Part shown: positions 1 through 4,416 of the stretch, piece after piece
Layout of the letters: every line of letters starts with the position of its first letter
Position numbering within the stretch: the first letter of the stretch is position 1
DNA from: an uncultured Collinsella sp.
Lineage (GTDB): Bacteria > Actinomycetota > Coriobacteriia > Coriobacteriales > Coriobacteriaceae
NCBI GenBank assembly: GCA_900549275.1
Contig: URNU01000097.1
Location: forward strand, 1 to 6,006
Direction of reading: 5' to 3'
DNA length: 6,006 bases
Notes under the pieces: model-generated
Told to the model about the DNA's origin: nothing
The model's database searches: none
Seen by the model: only the letters and a program-made list of their open reading frames with translations
Position numbers and translations under genes: made by a program

Positions 1-80
1 CCCGTTCTGGGCGCGCCTCAATCGTAGCCCGAGATGGTCCCAGGCTGACAATTTCGACTGTAATGGACGTTCTTAAATGA

Positions 81-1085
81 CTAGTAGTAGGCCCACATGG
101 CTTCGATTTCGTTGAGGACTTCTACGACGCCCCAGCGGCGAGCGCTGCGGCTTTGCGAGTTGGGGTCGTAGACTCCCACTTGATCGGCATCGTCGATGCC
201 CCAGAGCACGATATAGTGTCCAACGCTGGTAAAGGTGCCGGGACGAACCGATGCGATGATGGGCGCACCCGAGCGCAGCGCCTGGGTGATAGAGCTACGA
301 TCGATATGGAGCTCAGTTCCGTTAAGGCCCAGCTGCCATGCGCCGCTTGTCATAAACGACCACTCGGTGGCACCGGTGGGCGCATAGTTGCCCGCCTCGG
401 AAAGGGCGCACATGTCGACCGGTGTCATATCGGTGTGGCCGGTCTTATAGATGTAGACCATGGTAAGGCAGGTAGGGCCGCAGGCATTTTGGCGGATGGT
501 GCCGCCAGCGTAGGGCAGCTCAGACCATGCCGGATCAATCTGATAGATATGGGGCATGGTGCCGGCTTGCCACTGCGAACGCGGGGTCGAAAACGCAAAC
601 GAGTAGCCGGGCGCAACCGGGGCCTTGAGCAGCTTGTCCTCGGCGGTTGGATCGAGGCCGGCCGAGCCGTGGGAGATACACGAGCCTAACAATAAAAAGA
701 TCAGGGACGCGACGATGGAACAAAGCGCGATGCGCACGCGGCGGAAGGGCAGTGCGGGAGCGCCGGAGCCGGCTCGAGATGCCGGTCGCGAGCTCAAGCC
801 GCTGCGTTCGCTCTGTGGGCGCGAAAAAGAGCGGCGAACGAAGATGCCGGGTTGGCGACGGCCATTGTGGCGTAGCTGCGAAACATCGGCCTGGCGCCGG
901 CGAGTGCCCGTGCCCGGGCGGTCGCCCTGTCGTGGGTCATCTGTATACTGTCGAGATGAGGCCCCGAACTGTTCCTGGGATCGTTGCGGATCCCCACTTG
1001 GGACACCCCCGGGCGTCGGCGTGGTACGGCCAGCAAGGCGAACACTTTGTCGCCGTTGATCACCGTCGTTGTATCCGTATGCCAT
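81..1085 (-). CDS. C39-like (papain-type) cysteine peptidase, membrane or lipid anchored, with long disordered N-terminus
   Basis: A 334-residue protein. Residues about 1-116 are low complexity and rich in Arg, Ser, Gly, Pro and Gln, so probably disordered. A hydrophobic segment (about 118-135) ends in Leu-Gly-Ser-Cys136, which fits a lipobox. The outside domain (about 170-330) has the Peptidase_C39_2 pattern: QNACGPTC with candidate nucleophile Cys202 and oxyanion Gln199, then GHYIVLWG with His290, then YDPNS with Asp307 or Asn309. The family cleaves peptides, or sometimes other amide or thioester bonds; the substrate here is unknown. The ATG at 1085 is chosen because AAGGCGG (1091-1097) sits 5 bases upstream. 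A GTG at 735-737 (Val117) would give a textbook lipoprotein signal peptide but has no ribosome binding site. The gene is transcribed divergently from the permease. Family call is firm; anchoring mode and start are less so. Confidence 0.85.
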   Translation of the reverse strand: MAYGYNDGDQRRQSVRLAGRTTPTPGGVPSGDPQRSQEQFGASSRQYTDDPRQGDRPGTGTRRRQADVSQLRHNGRRQPGIFVRRSFSRPQSERSGLSSRPASRAGSGAPALPFRRVRIALCSIVASLIFLLLGSCISHGSAGLDPTAEDKLLKAPVAPGYSFAFSTPRSQWQAGTMPHIYQIDPAWSELPYAGGTIRQNACGPTCLTMVYIYKTGHTDMTPVDMCALSEAGNYAPTGATEWSFMTSGAWQLGLNGTELHIDRSSITQALRSGAPIIASVRPGTFTSVGHYIVLWGIDDADQVGVYDPNSQSRSARRWGVVEVLNEIEAMWAYY

Positions 1086-1090
1086 TCGTA

Positions 1091-1097
1091 CCGCCTT
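1091..1097 (-). promoter_or_regulatory. Ribosome binding site deciding the long start of the peptidase gene
   Basis: On the minus strand AAGGCGG lies 5 bases before the ATG at 1083-1085. It is an imperfect match to AAGGAGG. The only attractive internal alternative, the GTG at 735-737, has no purine-rich stretch before it, so this site favours the 334-residue form. Confidence 0.5.
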
Positions 1098-1272
1098 GTC
1101 TCATGTATAACCTGTCTATCCTACAAAAAAGATGTGCAACAAAGGGGTCTGCGCGTCAAAAGCTCGGCAAACGGTACGAAAGGCGCAAAACACACGGCCT
1201 CAAAAACATCTCTATATGCGTCCGATGAGCGTACGCCCGTCGGGCGGGCGGCAACAATGAGCTGCAAACTGT

Positions 1273-1302
1273 GCCGTTCGTCCCAAAAACGGCGCCGCTC
1301 GT
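1273..1302 (+). promoter_or_regulatory. Possible LytTR-type regulator binding site (direct repeat)
   Basis: GCCGTTCGT at 1273-1281 recurs as GCCGCTCGT at 1294-1302, with one mismatch, a 12-base spacer and a 21-base period. LytTR-domain regulators typically bind two about 9-bp repeats, roughly [TA][AC][CA]GTTN[AG][TG], about 12 bases apart. The first copy fits 8 of 9 positions and the second 7 of 9. The opposite strand holds an overlapping pair of the same geometry: GCCGTTTTT (1285-1293) and ACAGTTTGC (1264-1272). The site is about 140 bases upstream of the permease, whose likely regulator is encoded at the window end. Chance is possible; no binding evidence exists here. Confidence 0.35.
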
Positions 1303-1334
1303 TTTGCAGTTCTGCCTTCGGTCGAGCTACAAGC

Positions 1335-1348
1335 GGCACTGCTGTGCC
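1335..1348. repeat. Short inverted repeat upstream of the permease, possible operator
   Basis: GGCAC, loop TGCT, GTGCC: a perfect 5-bp inverted repeat about 100 bases before the permease start, close to the weak TATCTT -10 candidate. It is short enough to arise by chance. Confidence 0.25.
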
Positions 1349-1380
1349 AAGGCCGTATCTTAAAGCCATGAAATAAAAGC

Positions 1381-1424
1381 GCGCGGCAAAGCGGACCGCG
1401 CAAGGGGTGACGCCAAGGGCGTCA
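1381..1424 (+). promoter_or_regulatory. Two tandem hairpins in the permease leader
   Basis: GCGCGG (1381-1386) pairs perfectly with CCGCGC (1396-1401) around a 9-base loop. Six bases later TGACGCC (1408-1414) pairs perfectly with GGCGTCA (1418-1424) around AAG. The second hairpin ends 8 bases before the AGGAGG at 1433-1438. Neither is followed by a T run, so they are not intrinsic terminators of plus-strand transcription. They could affect mRNA stability or translation of the permease, but no known riboswitch class is recognised. Confidence 0.5.
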
Positions 1425-1432
1425 AAAAGGAA

Positions 1433-1438
1433 AGGAGG
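1433..1438 (+). promoter_or_regulatory. Ribosome binding site of the permease
   Basis: A perfect AGGAGG with 6 bases to the ATG at 1445. It fixes the start there rather than at the internal Met16, which has no such site. Confidence 0.85.
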
Positions 1439-1444
1439 GGAACA

Positions 1445-2896
1445 ATGGCGGACAAGAACGCAGAAGTTGCAGTCGAGGACAACGGCGGCATGAAGAAAAC
1501 GCTTTCGCTCTGGAACTTCTTCACCATCGGTTTCGGCGCCATCATCGGTACCGGTTGGGTTCTGCAGGTCGGCGACTGGATGGTCGTGGGCGGCGGTCCC
1601 GTTCCCGCTATGATCGCATTCCTCTTGGGTGCAATCTTCCTCGTGCCCGTCGGAGCTGTTTTCGGTGAGCTCACGGCTGCTATCCCCATCTCGGGCGGCA
1701 TCGTCGAGTATGTCGATCGTAGCTTTGGCCGTACGCTGAGCTACATCACCGGATGGCTTTTGGCCCTGGGCAACGGTATCCTGTGCCCGTGGGAGGCCAT
1801 TGCCATCTCGACCCTCGTGTCCGAGATGTTCGGTAGCCTGCCTGGTCTTGAATGGCTGCGCGCCGTCAAGCTCTACACCATCCTGGGCGCCGACGTTTAC
1901 CTGTTCCCGACGCTGATCGCGCTCGGCTTTGCAGTCTACGTCATCTTCCTCAACTTCCGCGGTGCCAGCTCGGCCGCCAAGCTCCAGGCCTTCCTGACCA
2001 AGGCCCTGCTCTGCGGCATGCTGCTCGCCATGGGCGTCTCGCTGTTCACCGGCTCGCCGGACAACGCCATGCCCGTGTTCTCCCAGGTCGCCGGCGCTGG
2101 CGGCGGCAAGGCCGCTACTGAGAGCACCAGCCTGTTCGCCGGCATCGTGTCGGTCTTGGTCCTGACTCCGTTCTTCTACGCCGGTTTCGACACCATTCCT
2201 CAGCAGGCTGAGGAAGCAGCCGAGGGCCTCAACTGGAACAAGTTCGGCAAGATCATCTCCCTGGCCCTGCTGGCCGCCGGCGGCTTCTACATGGTCTGCA
2301 TCTACTCGTTCGGCACCATCCTCGACTGGCATGAGTTTGTTAAGAGCCCAGTTCCCGCGCTTGCCTGCCTCAAGGGCATCAACATGCTCCTGTACCTGGC
2401 CATGCTCGTCATCGCCACGCTTGGACCCATGGGCCCGATGAACTCCTTCTACGGCGCCACGAGCCGCATTATGCTCGCCATGGGCCGCAAGGGCCAGCTG
2501 CCCGAGAAATTCGCCGAGGTCGACCCCAAGTCCGGCGCTCCCAAGCTCGCCTGCGTCGTTTTGGGCGTCATCACCGTCATCGGTCCGTTCCTGGGCAAGA
2601 ACATGCTCATCCCCCTGACCAACGTGTCGGCTCTCGCCTTCATCTTCTCCTGCGGCATGGTCGCCCTCGCCTGCCTGCGCATGCGCTTCACCGAGCCCGA
2701 CCTGCCTCGTCCCTACGAGGTGCCCGGCGGCAAGTTTGGCATCGGCCTCGCTATCGCTGCCTGCGCCATTATCATCGGCCTGCTCGTGATTCCGTTCTCT
2801 CCCGCTTCCCTCAACATGGTGGAGTGGAGCATCGTGATCGGCTGGTTGGCTATTGGCCTGGCCCTCATGGCTTTCACCAATTCCCGCAAAAAGTAA
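1445..2896 (+). CDS. APC-superfamily amino acid / amine permease
   Basis: A 483-residue integral membrane protein of the amino acid-polyamine-organocation superfamily, expected to have 12 membrane helices. The hallmark unwound first helix is present as GFGAIIGTGW (about residues 29-38). Other family features are GELTAAIPISGGIVEYV after helix 2 (74-90), the helix-6 motif FYAGFDTIPQQAEEA (244-258), and GATSRIMLAMGRKGQLP (337-353) matching the usual 'RxxxAMxRDGxLP' region. Approximate helices: 24-48, 53-77, 96-126, 152-170, 183-202, 229-250, 268-291, 309-335, 367-386, 390-410, 432-450 and 459-477. Length is normal and the frame intact. The family imports amino acids or related amines by proton or sodium symport, or by exchange; the substrate is not predictable here. 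The amidohydrolase gene follows in the same direction after 131 bases, suggesting uptake feeding that enzyme. Confidence 0.94.
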   Translation: MADKNAEVAVEDNGGMKKTLSLWNFFTIGFGAIIGTGWVLQVGDWMVVGGGPVPAMIAFLLGAIFLVPVGAVFGELTAAIPISGGIVEYVDRSFGRTLSYITGWLLALGNGILCPWEAIAISTLVSEMFGSLPGLEWLRAVKLYTILGADVYLFPTLIALGFAVYVIFLNFRGASSAAKLQAFLTKALLCGMLLAMGVSLFTGSPDNAMPVFSQVAGAGGGKAATESTSLFAGIVSVLVLTPFFYAGFDTIPQQAEEAAEGLNWNKFGKIISLALLAAGGFYMVCIYSFGTILDWHEFVKSPVPALACLKGINMLLYLAMLVIATLGPMGPMNSFYGATSRIMLAMGRKGQLPEKFAEVDPKSGAPKLACVVLGVITVIGPFLGKNMLIPLTNVSALAFIFSCGMVALACLRMRFTEPDLPRPYEVPGGKFGIGLAIAACAIIIGLLVIPFSPASLNMVEWSIVIGWLAIGLALMAFTNSRKK

Positions 2897-2902
2897 CGCC
2901 TA

Positions 2903-2954
2903 GCCGGGGCGGATCGGGTGCGCGGGCCCCTCTCTCCCGCGCACCGAACCCGGC
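2903..2954 (+). other. Strong GC-rich stem-loop between permease and amidohydrolase genes
   Basis: GGTGCGCGGG (2917-2926) pairs perfectly with CCCGCGCACC (2936-2945) around a 9-base loop. An outer stem, GCCGGG (2903-2908) with CCCGGC (2949-2954), can extend it across an asymmetric internal loop. It begins 6 bases after the permease stop codon. There is no T run afterwards, so it is a poor intrinsic terminator. It may be a partial terminator, a Rho-related 3' end, or an mRNA-protecting stem that sets different levels of the two genes. Confidence 0.6.
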
Positions 2955-2959
2955 ACCAC

Positions 2960-2999
2960 TTGGGTAGCTTTGTGAGGCCTTAACCCAACACGGCCTCGC
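2960..2999 (+). promoter_or_regulatory. Possible H-type pseudoknot / alternative stems ahead of the amidohydrolase
   Basis: TTGGGT (2960-2965) is complementary to ACCCAA (2983-2988), and GTGAGGCC (2972-2979) to GGCCTCGC (2992-2999, one G-U pair). The pairings interleave, giving pseudoknot topology with linkers of 6, 3 and 3 bases, or else two alternative stems. The last pairing ends 17 bases before the AAGGAGG at 3017. This resembles a translational control leader but matches no riboswitch class known to me. Confidence 0.35.
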
Positions 3000-3005
3000 C
3001 CACTA

Positions 3006-3017
3006 TATGGATCCATA
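3006..3017. repeat. Perfect 12-bp palindrome touching the amidohydrolase ribosome binding site
   Basis: TATGGATCCATA is fully self-complementary, and its last base is the first base of AAGGAGG (3017-3023). It may be an operator-like site or chance. Confidence 0.4.
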
Positions 3018-3023
3018 AGGAGG
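3017..3023 (+). promoter_or_regulatory. Ribosome binding site of the amidohydrolase
   Basis: AAGGAGG, a perfect Shine-Dalgarno sequence, lies 4 bases before the ATG at 3028 and fixes that start. The 12-bp palindrome overlaps its 5' edge. Confidence 0.85.
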
Positions 3024-3027
3024 AACC

Positions 3028-4305
3028 ATGTCCACTAAGTATGCAATCGTTGGCGGCAAGCTCATCGACGGCACCGGCGCCGAGCCGGTCGAGAACTCCC
3101 TCGTTCTCGTCGACGACAACGGCAAGATCGAGTACGCCGGTGTTATGCAGGACCTTCCCGAGGGCGTTGAGGTTATCGATGCCGCCGGCAAGACTGTCCT
3201 TCCCGGCCTGATCGACACCCACCTGCACTTCTCGGGCAACCTGACCGACGATGACACCGATTGGGTCATGCAGCCGCTCCTCGAGAAGCAGGCCGTCGCC
3301 GTCAAGCAGGCCTACGACTGCCTCACCCACGGCCTCACCACCGTCTGCGAGATCGGCCGCTTTGGTATCCAGATCCGTGACTGCATCGACAAGGGCGTCT
3401 TTAAGGGCCCGCGCGTTCTGGCCACCGGCCTCGGCTTCTGCCGCGTTGCCGGTCACGGTGACTCCCACCACTGCACCCAGGAGCTCAACAAGGAATCCCA
3501 TCCCTGGGGCGACCAGGTCGACGGTCCTTGGGATCTGCGCAAGGCCGTCCGCCGTCGCCTGCGCGAGAACCCCGATGCCATCAAGATCTGGGCTACCGGT
3601 GGCGGCATCTGGCGCTGGGACTCCGGTCGCGACCAGCACTATTGCTCCGAGGAGATTCGGGCCGTGGTCGAAGAGGCCAAGATGGTCGGCATCCCCGTGT
3701 GGAGCCACTGCTACAACAACCACGCCGCTGCCTACGATTCCGTCCGCTTTGGCTGCGAGCAGCTGATTCACGGCTTCGATATCGATGAGCGCACCATGGA
3801 CCTCATGGCCGAGCAGGGCACCTTCTTCACCCCGACGATCGCCTTCCTGCCCACCTGGTACGCCACCTATCCGCCCGTCTACGTCCCCGAGCTGCACGAC
3901 AAGTACGAGGGCACCCTGGTCGAGAAGGAGCTGCAGCGCAACTACGACTGCCTGCGCGAGGCCAAGAAGCGCGGCGTCGTCATGACGATCGGCTCCGACT
4001 CCTTCTCCTTCGTCACCCCGTACGGCACCTGCTCCATCGAGGAGATGTACGAGTTCGTCGACAAGATCGGCTTCACCCCGGTCGAGACCATTACCTGCGC
4101 CACCCTCAACGGTGCCAAGATGTGCCACATCGAGGACGAGACCGGTTCCATCGAGGCCGGCAAGTGTGCCGATCTGCTGGTCGTCAACGGTGACGTCGCC
4201 GCCGACATCCACGTGCTCAACACCGACAACATGGACGTCATCATGAAGGACGGCTGGATCGTCGAGGCTGGCACCTTTGGCGAGGCCAACAAATACAGCG
4301 CCTAG
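3028..4305 (+). CDS. Metal-dependent amidohydrolase, imidazolonepropionase/prolidase-like
   Basis: A 425-residue cytoplasmic enzyme (no signal peptide) of the amidohydrolase superfamily, closest in style to the Met-dependent hydrolase group that includes Xaa-Pro and Xaa-Arg dipeptidases. The metal set is complete: His65 and His67 in GLIDTHLHF, Lys186 in AIKIWATGGG (probable carboxylated bridging lysine), His227 in VWSHCYNNHAA, His248 in LIHGFD, and Asp324 in MTIGSDSF. A GHGDSHH segment (142-148) follows 'RVLATGLG', as in these dipeptidases. The N-terminal (about 1-58) and C-terminal (about 373-417, SIEAGKCADLLVV) strands form the usual composite beta domain. Expected chemistry is hydrolysis of an amide or peptide bond at a two-metal site; the substrate is unknown. 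The Cys-Tyr-Asn-Asn run after His227 and the Trp-rich WRWDSGRD (195-202) seem unusual. Located after the permease and before a terminator. Confidence 0.93.
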   Translation: MSTKYAIVGGKLIDGTGAEPVENSLVLVDDNGKIEYAGVMQDLPEGVEVIDAAGKTVLPGLIDTHLHFSGNLTDDDTDWVMQPLLEKQAVAVKQAYDCLTHGLTTVCEIGRFGIQIRDCIDKGVFKGPRVLATGLGFCRVAGHGDSHHCTQELNKESHPWGDQVDGPWDLRKAVRRRLRENPDAIKIWATGGGIWRWDSGRDQHYCSEEIRAVVEEAKMVGIPVWSHCYNNHAAAYDSVRFGCEQLIHGFDIDERTMDLMAEQGTFFTPTIAFLPTWYATYPPVYVPELHDKYEGTLVEKELQRNYDCLREAKKRGVVMTIGSDSFSFVTPYGTCSIEEMYEFVDKIGFTPVETITCATLNGAKMCHIEDETGSIEAGKCADLLVVNGDVAADIHVLNTDNMDVIMKDGWIVEAGTFGEANKYSA

Positions 4306-4308
4306 GGT

Positions 4309-4317
4309 ACCGTTTGT
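4309..4317 (+). promoter_or_regulatory. Lone LytTR-like half-site upstream of the kinase gene
   Basis: ACCGTTTGT fits the [TA][AC][CA]GTTN[AG][TG] half-site at all nine positions. No second copy lies 21-22 bases away on either side, so it does not form the usual pair. Nearly the same word (ACCGTTTGC) occurs on the minus strand at 1167-1175. Confidence 0.2.
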
Positions 4318-4346
4318 CGATGACTGGATGTAAAACACAGCTTTTG

Positions 4347-4361
4347 ATTGCATAATGCAAT
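4347..4361. repeat. 15-bp perfect palindrome, possible operator or promoter element
   Basis: ATTGCAT-A-ATGCAAT has 7-bp arms and one central base. Inside it CATAAT (4351-4356) matches a -10 box at five of six positions, but no clear -35 lies 16-18 bases upstream. It ends 2 bases before the terminator stem, so a transcript starting there would meet the terminator at once. Confidence 0.4.
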
Positions 4362-4363
4362 GG

Positions 4364-4390
4364 AGAGGGTCGCTTGCGGCCCTCTTTATT
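4364..4390 (+). terminator. Intrinsic terminator after the amidohydrolase gene
   Basis: AGAGGGTCGC (4364-4373) pairs with GCGGCCCTCT (4376-4385) through nine or ten pairs including one G-U, closing on a CUUG-type tetraloop, followed by TTTATT (4385-4390). The GC-rich stem and U-rich tail are those of a Rho-independent terminator. It should separate the permease/amidohydrolase transcript from the kinase gene, which begins 26 bases downstream. Confidence 0.85.
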
Positions 4391-4416
4391 GCTATGGGTG
4401 CGATAGATAAAAGGGG

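Larger units (their letters stand above)
1086..1444. other. Divergent intergenic region between peptidase and permease genes
   Basis: This 359-base stretch separates two divergent genes and must hold both promoters, but I find no convincing -35/-10 pair. Weak candidates are TATACA at 1104-1109 (minus strand, facing the peptidase) and TATCTT at 1356-1361 (plus strand, facing the permease), both without a good -35. From left to right it holds: a minus-strand ACCGTTTGC at 1167-1175; a GC palindrome CGCCCG-T-CGGGCG at 1234-1246; a nested inverted repeat with interlocked direct repeats at 1262-1309; GGCAC-TGCT-GTGCC at 1335-1348; two hairpins at 1381-1424; and the permease ribosome binding site. 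No protein gene is supported here. Confidence 0.7.

Noticed and set aside
27..45. Hairpin downstream of the peptidase gene on the minus strand (8 pairs, two of them G-U, 3-base loop) as its terminator
   Set aside because: No T run follows on the minus strand and the stem needs wobble pairs, so it is not a convincing terminator.
1234..1250. GC hairpin CGCCCG / CGGGCG in the intergenic region as a terminator
   Set aside because: No T run on either side in either direction; a run of C and G makes such pairing likely by chance.
1225..1260. An 11-codon open frame (ATG to TGA) as a leader peptide of the permease
   Set aside because: No ribosome binding site precedes it, and its residues (Arg, Gly, Gln) show no attenuation-type codon run.
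1304..1333. Promoter for the permease (TTGCAG, 18 bases, TACAAG)
   Set aside because: The -35 matches only three of six and the -10 four of six; too weak to list as a feature.
1121..2332. Long open frame of 403 codons on the minus strand across the permease gene
   Set aside because: It is antisense to a clearly conserved membrane transporter, its translation is Asp/Gly/Glu-rich without recognisable domains, and its open state is explained by GC-rich codon use on the other strand.
2980..3009. Promoter for the amidohydrolase (TTAACC, 18 bases, TATATG)
   Set aside because: Each box matches only four of six positions, and transcription would begin inside the ribosome binding site, so the leader would be too short.
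2980..4353. Long open frame of 457 codons on the minus strand across the amidohydrolase gene
   Set aside because: It is an exact shadow of the amidohydrolase; the translation is a Val/Asp/Gly/Leu-rich low-complexity sequence with no domain.
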